64,000 nucleotides of DNA, taken from positions 2,976,001-3,040,000 of the forward strand of contig OZ244935.1 in the NCBI GenBank assembly GCA_965222005.1, in the 5' to 3' direction. Every line of letters begins with the position of its first letter. Within the stretch, counting starts at the first letter, position 1. The notes beneath the pieces were generated by a model, which saw only the letters and a program-made list of their open reading frames with translations, made no database searches and was not told where the DNA came from. The DNA comes from CBDCTM01 sp965222005. Lineage in GTDB: Bacteria; Bacteroidota; Bacteroidia; Chitinophagales; Saprospiraceae. The position numbers were made by a program, and so were the translations under genes. Shown here in pieces: positions 42,749 through 51,349 of the stretch.

Positions 42749-44075
42749 CAATGGTTCATAAAGAATTAAGCGGCAATTTTGCCGAAATCTAATAGCTTTT
42801 TAAAAGCGGGTTTATTTTTTATCAATTCAGGTTGAATATCTAAGTTTGATAAAAAGAAATTGAGCATAAGTTCATTGAAATAGCAGGTTTTGACATCAGC
42901 AAGAGAAAAGCTGGTTCTATCTTCCTTTTTGACAGACAAGTAATGGGCTGCCTTAGCCACACTTACACTGCTAAGAGCCATATTAAAATGGTAGTGTAAT
43001 TTTTTCTCATTTCTGGATTGACAGTTGGTTAATCCGGTATTTTGTTTTGCATCTCTGAACAAAAACTCAATCTGAAACCGAGCTTTGTAAAAGCAATAGA
43101 TACAAAGGGCGTCTAACTCTAAGTCAGTTGAAAAGTACATAGCGTACCTATTTGTAGGGTTTCCTTCTTTTAGGAATTCCACATAAGCCAGGTTGATTTT
43201 TCTTTTTAATCTTACTGACCAGCATAGGATTTGAAATATTTTTACATCCTCATCTTGATGGACTAAATTAAATCGACGTTTGTCAATTTTTTGGACGTTG
43301 ATTTTGCCATCATACTTTTTTGGTCTGCCCGGTCCTTTTCTTTTTGGCCCCTTGTACAAATATTTCAGATTAGCGTCTTTTCTCAATTTGCAAATGATGT
43401 CTAATTCAGTTTGTGCTTTGATTGGGTTTATAAAGCCAAGCTTAGCAAAGTAACCATCTACAGCTAAATGAGTGGAGATATGACTTATCCGGGGAGCCAG
43501 ATCAATTATGGTTTGCGCATAAAAATCTACCAGCGTCATCTCTTTTTCATTGAGTTTTTCTCTACTGATTGTTTGAACAGCTTGTAAATGCAAAGCAGTA
43601 TTATCATCTATACTAACTGCGGCTAATCCACCTATTTCAAGTCCTTTAGCTGGTCTGCCTAGACAACCACTGTAATAATAATCCACATTGGGCGTGTGCT
43701 TCCCACTTTTAGGGATATACGATGGATCAAAAGCTAATATCGTACGGCCTTTAAATTGACTATTGCATAATTCAATATTGAAAGACAGAAAATCAAACTC
43801 CTTCTCAAATTGGTTATGAAACGTCATTTCACACTTTGAACTATACCTGCTCATCCCTTTGAAATTATATCGTCCTCGTAGCGATAAAAACAAAATAATC
43901 GTTGAAATGAAAAATTTCTTACTCGGCTTTGGAATGCCTTGCAATTTATTTACTATTTTTTCGGTGAGAGTTTTACTCTCGCTGGAAGTATGATTGGTAT
44001 GAAGTCGCATTCAACCAAATTCGTACTTCCTTTTTTATTTTCCAAAATTTGCTTGAAAAAGTTAATGAACCATTG
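42749..44075 (-). mobile_element. Complete IS4-type insertion sequence
   Basis: The element of about 1327 bp is bounded by terminal inverted repeats CAATGGTTCAT (42749-42759) and ATGAACCATTG (44065-44075). It is flanked by the 6-bp target duplication CTTATA (42743-42748 and 44076-44081). It encodes one transposase on the minus strand. It sits between susD and the repeat-protein gene, interrupting the putative operon. Confidence 0.88.
42766..44010 (-). CDS. IS4-family DDE transposase
   Basis: This 414-residue protein appears intact. Catalytic candidates are Asp in ILAFDPSYIPKSG, Asp in THLAVDGYFAKLG, and Glu in the YREK-like signature YKARFQIEFLFRDAKQNTGL, where Y, R, E and K keep the IS4 spacing. 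A basic patch (KGPKRKGPGRPKKYDGK) may contact DNA. It fills nearly the whole element between the terminal repeats (16 bases to one end, 55 to the other), so the element looks autonomous. Confidence 0.92.
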   Translation of the reverse strand: MRLHTNHTSSESKTLTEKIVNKLQGIPKPSKKFFISTIILFLSLRGRYNFKGMSRYSSKCEMTFHNQFEKEFDFLSFNIELCNSQFKGRTILAFDPSYIPKSGKHTPNVDYYYSGCLGRPAKGLEIGGLAAVSIDDNTALHLQAVQTISREKLNEKEMTLVDFYAQTIIDLAPRISHISTHLAVDGYFAKLGFINPIKAQTELDIICKLRKDANLKYLYKGPKRKGPGRPKKYDGKINVQKIDKRRFNLVHQDEDVKIFQILCWSVRLKRKINLAYVEFLKEGNPTNRYAMYFSTDLELDALCIYCFYKARFQIEFLFRDAKQNTGLTNCQSRNEKKLHYHFNMALSSVSVAKAAHYLSVKKEDRTSFSLADVKTCYFNELMLNFFLSNLDIQPELIKNKPAFKKLLDFGKIAA

Positions 44076-44095
44076 CTTATAAAAATTATTATAAA

Positions 44096-45601
44096 TTAAT
44101 AACCGGGATTCTGTTGTAAAACCCCATCAGTCAAATCAATTTCGCTTTGTGGTAATGGGAAGAGCAAATGTTTTGAAATATCAAAAGCTGCTTTTCCTTC
44201 TATATCTTTTATACTGTTCTCAATGGTGCCTGGAATAATCTTTTCCATGCGCCGTAAATCCCAAGTACGGTGGTGTTCCATAGCTAATTCAACTCTTCTT
44301 TCGTGCCAGATTGCCAATCTAAGTACTTCTTTTTCGGTAGTAGTTACATCTGGTAAAATATCGCTATTGCCTGCCCGTGCCCGTGCCCTCACCTGATTGA
44401 GATAAGTCAAAGCTTCTGAAGTATTGCCAAGTTCCATAGCCGCTTCAGCAGCAATGAGTAATATTTCAGAATACCGCAAAATACGGATGTTTCCACCACC
44501 GTTGAACTGGTCATCATCCGGCACATAAGCTTTTTGATTAAATCGTTGAGGAACTGCATCACTTACAGCCTCAACTACTTGTCCAGTAGGAAGTATTTCA
44601 CCATTGAAAATTACTGTAGCATCTAAGCGGGGGTCTTCTGTTTCAAAAGCTTCCAAAAGATTGTCTGAAGGAGCATTGAATCCCCAGCCTCGGTCAGGAG
44701 TACCCCTGATACCTTGGACTTGGTTATATTGTGAACCTCCATCGTTGTTGGCCAGGTCTGCGGTTTGGATTTCAAAAACTGACCCAGCCCCGTTTTCACC
44801 CTCTTTTGTAAAGATTGTTGCATAGTCAGGACTTAAAAAGTATTCGTTGGACGTTATAACTTCCTGTGAAAACTGGAAGGCTCTATCGTATTCCAGACGA
44901 AACAAATAAACCTTTGCCAAAAGTCCTGTCGCTGCTCCTTTAGTTGCTCTTCCTAAATCGGAAATGGGGTACTCAGATTTTTCAGGTAAATTATCTTTTG
45001 CATATTCCAGGTCTTCTATTATCAAAGCATAGATTTCTTCTTCGGTATTTCTACCTCTTACATATTCATCAGGAGTTGGCAATGTTTTGATAAGAGGGAC
45101 TCCACCGAAAGCTCTGACCAAATTAAAATAAACATACCCACGAATGAATCTCGCTTCGGCAACGATACGGTTGGACAGATTCTCATCCATTTCGATGTTT
45201 GGTACATTATCGATAACCTGATTTGCTCTGTTGATTATTTTATAGTTCCCAGCCCACCAATCGAAAAAAGCCAAATTATTAGGATTGAAGGTGTAATCAT
45301 CTATATCACCCAAAAACTGTGCATCTCCTACAAAACTACCCTTCGCAGCATCATCTGAAGCGATGTCCGCCAACCCTATCCATGAAAAAACATGTGGCTG
45401 CCATTCCCGCAACTCACGATAGACTGCATTTATTCCTAAAAGTGCATCGTCCTCATCCGCAAAGAAAGTGGCTGTATTTACACTTGCTACCGGATTTCTA
45501 TCTAAAAACTCATCCTTATCACAAGCATTAAATAGCAAAATGAAAAGCCCTCCTAACAAAAAACATTGTAATATTTTCTTATTTTCTTGCATTAACTTCA
45601 T
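44096..45601 (-). CDS. susD: SusD/RagB-family glycan-binding lipoprotein
   Basis: This is the outer-membrane lipoprotein lid of the SusCD importer. The start is at ATG 45601 (MKLMQENKKILQCFLLGGLFILLFNAC), 13 bases after the susC stop; the longer frame from 45676 would begin with TTG. After the lipobox FNAC comes CDKDEFLDRNPVAS, the usual SusD opening. TPR-like helices (IVAEARFIRGYVYFNLVRAFGGVPL, ATKGAATGLLAKVYL) and the typical C-terminus (RILRYSEILLIAAEAAMELG ... LNQVRARA ... WHERRVELAMEHHRTWDLRR ... LFPLPQSEI) follow, so it is full length. The downstream end is 20 bases from the IS. Confidence 0.95.
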   Translation of the reverse strand: MKLMQENKKILQCFLLGGLFILLFNACDKDEFLDRNPVASVNTATFFADEDDALLGINAVYRELREWQPHVFSWIGLADIASDDAAKGSFVGDAQFLGDIDDYTFNPNNLAFFDWWAGNYKIINRANQVIDNVPNIEMDENLSNRIVAEARFIRGYVYFNLVRAFGGVPLIKTLPTPDEYVRGRNTEEEIYALIIEDLEYAKDNLPEKSEYPISDLGRATKGAATGLLAKVYLFRLEYDRAFQFSQEVITSNEYFLSPDYATIFTKEGENGAGSVFEIQTADLANNDGGSQYNQVQGIRGTPDRGWGFNAPSDNLLEAFETEDPRLDATVIFNGEILPTGQVVEAVSDAVPQRFNQKAYVPDDDQFNGGGNIRILRYSEILLIAAEAAMELGNTSEALTYLNQVRARARAGNSDILPDVTTTEKEVLRLAIWHERRVELAMEHHRTWDLRRMEKIIPGTIENSIKDIEGKAAFDISKHLLFPLPQSEIDLTDGVLQQNPGY

Positions 45602-45614
45602 TTTTGAAGATTGG

Positions 45615-48599
45615 TTAAAAAATAGTGTTAAATCCAAAAGTATAGATAGCAGGTATTGGGTAAACCCCTCTGTCAATTCCTGTATTTACTACAGAACCAT
45701 CCACTATTTCCGGTCCGAAACCAGTATAATTTGTATAAATTGCAGCATTTGATGCATTAAAATAGATTCTGAATTGTTCAAGCTTCATTTTGTTTGTCCA
45801 TGCTTTCGGAAGCTTATACCCAAATTGAATATTCTTTAATTTAAAATATGACCCATCCTCAATGAAATAGTCAGATGCTTCATTGTTATGCCCACCGCCA
45901 AATGTCACTCTCGGGTCTGTATTAGAAGTTCCTTCTCCATTCCATCGATTATCAAAGACCTGTTTTTCCCAATTCCACAAACCAAAGCGGATTCCTCTTT
46001 TGGCATTGAAAATTTCATTACCGGATTGCCCCTGAAAATCAATTGCCAGGTCAACACCTTTATAAGAAAGGCTGATACCTCCGCCGTAGATAAAATCAGG
46101 GATAGGTGAGCCGATAAACACTCGGTCGTCTTCAGGAGTAATAATTCCATCGCCATTTTGGTCTTTAAACTTGAAATCTCCGGGTTTTTCCTGTCCGAGT
46201 GTTGCTCCCGCATCAATCTCTTCTTGATTTTGAAAAATACCATCCACCTCATAACCATAAAAAGCCCCAATAGGCTGACCGATTTCAGTACGTGTTACTA
46301 AAATACCTCCGTGAAAATTACCACCCAAAATATTTTCTTTTCCTTGACCTAAAGAAAGCACTTCATTGTTAACTGTTGAGCCATTTAGTTGAATACCGTA
46401 GCTGAATGCTCCAATCCTGTTTCTATAACTCAAAGCGAGGTCTATACCTTTGTTTACAACAGAAGCAGCATTGACAATAGGCGCATCTGCACCTACAAAT
46501 TGAGGGATTTCGACGTTAATGAGAATGTCTTTGGTGTTTCTTTTGTACCAATCTGCCTCTAAAGAAAACCTGTCTTCCCATAAATTCAATTCAAAACCGA
46601 TATTCATTTGGCGAGTTTCCTCCCAGCGAAGTGCCGGGTTAGCCAATTGAGTAGCGATTGCTCCTGCTTGAAGGCTTTCTTGAGCTCCAAAAACGGCATT
46701 TCTGTTTCCTGTAATAATGGGAATTGCGGGGTTGGCACTAAAGGCTTTTTCATTACCGATTATCCCCCAACTTCCTCGGAATTTCAAATTGGAGATAATA
46801 TCCAAATCTTTCAAAAAGGCTTCTTCTGATGCTCTCCAACCGACAGCTAAAGCTGGAAAATTGCCAAAGCGATTTAACTTTCCAAACCTGGAAGAACCAT
46901 CTCTTCGAAAAGTAGCGGTAAAGAGATACTTGTTTTTTAAAACATAATTGGCTCTAAAAAGATAGGAATATAACGCCCTCGAAGTACCCCCATTGAAATT
47001 GGTAGCAGTAGCATTGTTACCTGCATCCAGAAACTCAAAATCATCACCTTCGGCGATTAAATCTTCTCTTGCTCCACCAAGCCATTCTGCTACAAATTCT
47101 TGCGCTGTAATTCCTGCAACTACGTTTAACCTGTGGTCGGTCCATTCCTTATTATACGCCAAAGTATTTTCCCATACCCATTCTTCTTCTTGAAGCCTGC
47201 TTACACTAATCACACTTTGTTCACTTTTTTGTGTTGCAGAAACAAAAAACTGAGGAGTAAAACTTTTACTTTGGTCGTTTCGCAGGTTAAAGCCATAACT
47301 ACTCTTAAAACTAAGCCCTTCAATCAATTGCAATTCAGCGTAAGCATTTCCTGAGAGTCGATTTTCTTTTCGGTTGCGATCAGTATAAAAGATGGCTGCT
47401 ACGGGGTTGGCTACATTAGCAGAAACCGTAGAGAAGGTATATTCTCCAAGGCTATCCCTTGCGGGCATAGTGGGATCGTTCGTATATGCAGAATTAATTG
47501 CACCATTATCGGAAAATATTTCATCTGTTTTTTGAAAGGAGATATTATGTCCAAGTGTGAGGCGGTTAGTTACTTTATAACTATTATTCACTCTAAAACT
47601 TAATCGGTCATACAGGGATTTATTGAGAATCCCTTCTTGATTAAACCAACCTCCGCTGACATAGTAATTAACCTTGTCAGTCCCCCCGCTTATTGCCAAT
47701 TGATGATCCCGAATTTTTCCTTTTTGAAAGATTTCATCCCACCATACCGTTCCTTCTCCCAAGGTATCGGGATTGGGAAAAAAGACATTGTTCCCAAATA
47801 CTTCATTTACCAAAGTAGCATATTCCCGGGCATTAGATAATTCGATAGGATTAAGTACTTGCTGCCATCCATAGTAGCTATCAAATTGAATTTTTGCTTT
47901 ACCACTAACTCCTTTCTTAGTCGATATTATCACTACCCCGTTAGCTCCACGAGAACCATATATTGCCTGAGCTGACGCATCTTTTAGTACTTCGATAGAT
48001 TCAATATCTGCCGGATTAATATGATTAATATCATCCAAAAAAAGCCCGTCAACCACATAAACGGGAGAAGAGTTATTTAGCGTGCCGACACCACGTATCC
48101 TCACTACCGCTCCTGCTCCCGGTTCGCCGGAAGATTGGACAATTTGTACACCTGCCACTTTTCCCTGTAAGGCATTAATAGCAGTATGAGTAGGGGTTTT
48201 ATCTATGTCCTCTCCTTTAATTTTTGTGATAGACCCCGTTAAATCACTTTTTTTCAATTTTCCATAGCCCACGACGACGATCTCGTCCAAAACTTTGATG
48301 TCTTCTAATAAGGTAATATCAATAATTGATTGACCTGCAATTGGTACTTCCTGTGGTTTATATCCTGTGTAAGAAAAAATTAATGTATCTGCATTCTCTG
48401 GTAATATAAAATTATAGTTTCCATCAAAATCTGTTACCGTTCCTTCGCCTGTATTTTTCACCAAAACATTTACCCCAGTCAAGGGTTCACCTTGTTGGTT
48501 GGTTATTTTTCCGATTATTTTTTGCGCTGTTACTTGGTTTGTTACAAAACCTAAAATCATCAAAAGCAAGAATTGAAATTTGTACACCTTATATTTCAT
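45615..48599 (-). CDS. susC: SusC/RagA TonB-dependent outer-membrane transporter
   Basis: This 994-residue protein has a signal peptide (to VTAQ), then a carboxypeptidase-regulatory-like domain (about 27-105, GKITNQQGEPLTGVNVLVKNT), the TonB-box region (VLDEIVVVGYG) and the plug (ALQGKVAGVQIVQSSGEPGAG ... VYVVDGLFLDD ... IESIEVLKDASAQAIYGSRGANGVVIISTKKG). A 22-strand barrel ending in PIPAIYTFGFNTIF completes it. It imports oligosaccharides across the outer membrane together with SusD. It starts 21 bases after the GH144 gene, so it is clearly operonic. Confidence 0.97.
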   Translation of the reverse strand: MKYKVYKFQFLLLMILGFVTNQVTAQKIIGKITNQQGEPLTGVNVLVKNTGEGTVTDFDGNYNFILPENADTLIFSYTGYKPQEVPIAGQSIIDITLLEDIKVLDEIVVVGYGKLKKSDLTGSITKIKGEDIDKTPTHTAINALQGKVAGVQIVQSSGEPGAGAVVRIRGVGTLNNSSPVYVVDGLFLDDINHINPADIESIEVLKDASAQAIYGSRGANGVVIISTKKGVSGKAKIQFDSYYGWQQVLNPIELSNAREYATLVNEVFGNNVFFPNPDTLGEGTVWWDEIFQKGKIRDHQLAISGGTDKVNYYVSGGWFNQEGILNKSLYDRLSFRVNNSYKVTNRLTLGHNISFQKTDEIFSDNGAINSAYTNDPTMPARDSLGEYTFSTVSANVANPVAAIFYTDRNRKENRLSGNAYAELQLIEGLSFKSSYGFNLRNDQSKSFTPQFFVSATQKSEQSVISVSRLQEEEWVWENTLAYNKEWTDHRLNVVAGITAQEFVAEWLGGAREDLIAEGDDFEFLDAGNNATATNFNGGTSRALYSYLFRANYVLKNKYLFTATFRRDGSSRFGKLNRFGNFPALAVGWRASEEAFLKDLDIISNLKFRGSWGIIGNEKAFSANPAIPIITGNRNAVFGAQESLQAGAIATQLANPALRWEETRQMNIGFELNLWEDRFSLEADWYKRNTKDILINVEIPQFVGADAPIVNAASVVNKGIDLALSYRNRIGAFSYGIQLNGSTVNNEVLSLGQGKENILGGNFHGGILVTRTEIGQPIGAFYGYEVDGIFQNQEEIDAGATLGQEKPGDFKFKDQNGDGIITPEDDRVFIGSPIPDFIYGGGISLSYKGVDLAIDFQGQSGNEIFNAKRGIRFGLWNWEKQVFDNRWNGEGTSNTDPRVTFGGGHNNEASDYFIEDGSYFKLKNIQFGYKLPKAWTNKMKLEQFRIYFNASNAAIYTNYTGFGPEIVDGSVVNTGIDRGVYPIPAIYTFGFNTIF

Positions 48600-48620
48600 T
48601 AGATTATCTTATTGTGTCGG

Positions 48621-51149
48621 TTAATCAAATAAGATTACCTTTTTAGTAACTGAGTTTGATTGCGAGGAAATTCTGAAAAAATACTTTCCTTTTACAATGT
48701 TTAAATGATTCAAAGACAGATTAAAAGTGTTTTCGCCAACAAATGGATTTTCAAATGATTTGAGGTAAAGTAGTTGTCCATTTTCATTAAAACATTCTAC
48801 TTTTATAGGGTTTGATTCAAGCAACCTCAATTGAATAAATAATTCATCTGATGATGCCGGATTCGGGTAAATGTTAACATTTTTTATTAACGTATTATTT
48901 ACCTCATTTACACCTAATACAATGTCTTCATCCGGCACAAAACCCAGCAGATTTACCGCTTGTTGTATTTCAGGGTTGCTCATAAACTTTTCCCATAATA
49001 AACCTGTCCTATGATTTTCAATCATACAAATAATCGGACCTTGGTCAATCGCTAAATAAGAATCTGCATACCAATCTTCATTTAGATTAAAGGCATCATA
49101 AAACCCCATAAGTCCCCATAGGCGGTCCCCATGAATTCGATAAAAATGCTTTAAGGCATCCATTGAAAAGTCCGGGGTATATGGCATGGAAGATAATGCC
49201 GCAGTTGGAGTAATAGTACCATTATCATTAGAGGGTTGATGAGCAGTATATCCCACCAACGGGTCATCACTCGAAGTAAGTCCCCAACAGGTATTGCTAT
49301 ATCCAGTATGTCCCTGTGGATTGTCAATGCAGTAAGCTCTATTGATAAGAGTATGATAGGTATTTCGATTGAAATAATTGGTGTATTGGTCTTTCTTACC
49401 TCGGGGGTCAAAACCTATATAAGAATAATGGGAAAAGAAAAGTGGACCTCCGAAATCCTTTCCGACTTCTAAAGGGAATCCATAAAAAGAATCGCCATTT
49501 TCATAATTTTGATTGCCTGCCCAGCCATTTTCATAAAGGGGGATTAAGTTGGGGTTCCCTGAAGCCGCAGCAAGAATATAAATAATGTGCCCTTCGTGGA
49601 ATCCAATAATAGGCAGGTTCATTTGCCAGTCAAAATTAGGCGACCAATGCCAATATAGGACATCCTGCCCCCCTTGCCGATACCACTCCCAATCAATTGC
49701 CTCCCACATTTGGGAAATCTTGTCACGTAAAATAATTTCGTCGGTTTGGTTTTGGTCGAAATAACTGCGGGCAGTTAATAATCCTTCCATCAAAAAGGAA
49801 GTTTCAACCAAGTCACCTCCGTCATCATATTGGCTAAAGGGGATAACATTTCCTGTATTCCCATTAACCCAATGTGGAAATACCCCTTTAAATTGGTCTG
49901 TATTTTCTAAAAAATTAACTATTTTCAAAATGCGCTGAAGCCCTTCTTCACGAGATATAAAGCCTCTTTCAATTCCGACTAACAAAGCCATAATTCCAAA
50001 ACCCGTCCCCCCTGTAGTTACAGTATTACTCGAATTTGGTGCATTCCGTTCTCTTATCATACCTGAAACAGGATGGGCGAATTCCCAGAAGTACCTGAAA
50101 GTATATTCCTGCACCATATCCATGAATGCTTCATCGGACATGGTAGCCGAATTAGCAACTACAGCTTCTGATAATGCACTTTCCTGACCTAAAAAATTGA
50201 CTGAACTTATTTTAAATTGAAAAGACTTGTCTGTGCCTTCGTCGCCTGTCCAGGCAATACATTTTGATTGCTCTATTTCGATAAATTTTAAAAACTCAAA
50301 AAAAACACCATTATCAACGGAGCGATAAATATTGTACCCAGTCAAACCGTTTGCTGTCAATGGATTCCAATCAAGCTCGGCATGCCGTTCATATTCCCCA
50401 AGAACTGTAAAGCCGTCAGGTGTTGTCGGTAATTGAATTTGGTCATTGTTATAAGCCAAAATATCATCCACATAAAAAGTGTGAGGCATAGCATCAGCCT
50501 GCCCTTGTCCGAAAATAATGGCTTTAATCTGAGTAAAATCAATATTTGTTTGATTCGGGTCATCGAAAAAAACAGTTAGAGGAATTTTTGCCCGAATCCA
50601 CTCTCCCTGTGGTATTCCGTCAGGCATAAAATCAGATAATGGAACTTTATTTGATTTGGTGACGCCGGGTGCTCCCTCCATAAATATGGTAGGAAGTTGG
50701 TCATGTTCGATGACTTGTTCGGAAAACAACCAAAAAGAAAGTGTGTCTAACTGAGAGATGTCCTGAAATATCCACCCAGGAGCAATTGCTAATGCTGACC
50801 AATCACCTGAGGGATTAGATGTCCAACTTATTTTGAGACTGTTGGCTCCGTTTTTCTTAAATGTAGTACTAACAGGGATTTTATCCATGAACCCAGCAGG
50901 ACCTGATTGTTCAATGCTACTTGGCGGAGTGAAAAACGCTAAACCAGTATCATAATATGAATCATTGTTACTATCGGTAAAGAAACTGGCTACATTTTGG
51001 GAAAAACAGGTAGTCGAACACAAAAGAAGTGCAGCAATCACAAACCCGGTGATTTTGCTGTTTTTTGATTGAAAAAAAAGGTGATAATGCAATATTCCTT
51101 TTTTAGTATTGATTATTTTAAAGTGATTTATACTTTGAATTTTAAGCAA
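48621..51149 (-). CDS. Secreted GH144-type endo-beta-1,2-glucanase (glucoamylase-like domain)
   Basis: The 842-residue frame begins with TTG; another TTG at 51092 gives a cleaner signal peptide (ending LLLCSTTCFSQ) and no ATG is available. Order: an N-terminal CBM-like beta domain (about 55-240, ending HTFYVDDILAY), a fibronectin-III-like domain (about 240-340), then the (alpha/alpha)6 glucoamylase-like domain PF10091 (about 345-745). The last contains YTFRYFWEFAHPVSGMIRERN, TGGTGFGIMALLVGIERGFIS, WHWSPNFDWQMNLPIIGFHEG, YIGFDPRGKKD and CWGLTSSDDP. It ends in a T9SS type A domain (NVNIYPNPASSDELFIQL). In Bacteroidota PF10091 enzymes are typified by GH144 endo-beta-1,2-glucanase. It is the first gene of the operon. 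Confidence 0.85.
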   Translation of the reverse strand: MLKIQSINHFKIINTKKGILHYHLFFQSKNSKITGFVIAALLLCSTTCFSQNVASFFTDSNNDSYYDTGLAFFTPPSSIEQSGPAGFMDKIPVSTTFKKNGANSLKISWTSNPSGDWSALAIAPGWIFQDISQLDTLSFWLFSEQVIEHDQLPTIFMEGAPGVTKSNKVPLSDFMPDGIPQGEWIRAKIPLTVFFDDPNQTNIDFTQIKAIIFGQGQADAMPHTFYVDDILAYNNDQIQLPTTPDGFTVLGEYERHAELDWNPLTANGLTGYNIYRSVDNGVFFEFLKFIEIEQSKCIAWTGDEGTDKSFQFKISSVNFLGQESALSEAVVANSATMSDEAFMDMVQEYTFRYFWEFAHPVSGMIRERNAPNSSNTVTTGGTGFGIMALLVGIERGFISREEGLQRILKIVNFLENTDQFKGVFPHWVNGNTGNVIPFSQYDDGGDLVETSFLMEGLLTARSYFDQNQTDEIILRDKISQMWEAIDWEWYRQGGQDVLYWHWSPNFDWQMNLPIIGFHEGHIIYILAAASGNPNLIPLYENGWAGNQNYENGDSFYGFPLEVGKDFGGPLFFSHYSYIGFDPRGKKDQYTNYFNRNTYHTLINRAYCIDNPQGHTGYSNTCWGLTSSDDPLVGYTAHQPSNDNGTITPTAALSSMPYTPDFSMDALKHFYRIHGDRLWGLMGFYDAFNLNEDWYADSYLAIDQGPIICMIENHRTGLLWEKFMSNPEIQQAVNLLGFVPDEDIVLGVNEVNNTLIKNVNIYPNPASSDELFIQLRLLESNPIKVECFNENGQLLYLKSFENPFVGENTFNLSLNHLNIVKGKYFFRISSQSNSVTKKVILFD

Positions 51150-51218
51150 TAAACGAATGCTTAATGTTTCAATTCATACAATATTCATAATTCAGGATAA
51201 GACCTTAAATATCTATGG

Positions 51219-51251
51219 TAAATGTAGAGCAGAATGTAACTTTTATAGCAA
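51219..51251 (-). promoter_or_regulatory. Possible promoter of the PUL operon
   Basis: On the minus strand TTG (51251-51249), 22 bases, then TACATTTA (51226-51219), one mismatch from TAnnTTTG. It lies about 70 bases before the GH144 frame in the 200-base gap after the regulator gene. Confidence 0.35.
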
Positions 51252-51349
51252 AAAACGACCTCACATAAACTACGCAAGTCGATTTTTTAGCAATTATTGT
51301 AAGATTTTTGAGTGCCTTTGAATTATTGATGAGGCAGGAAACTTAGCTC

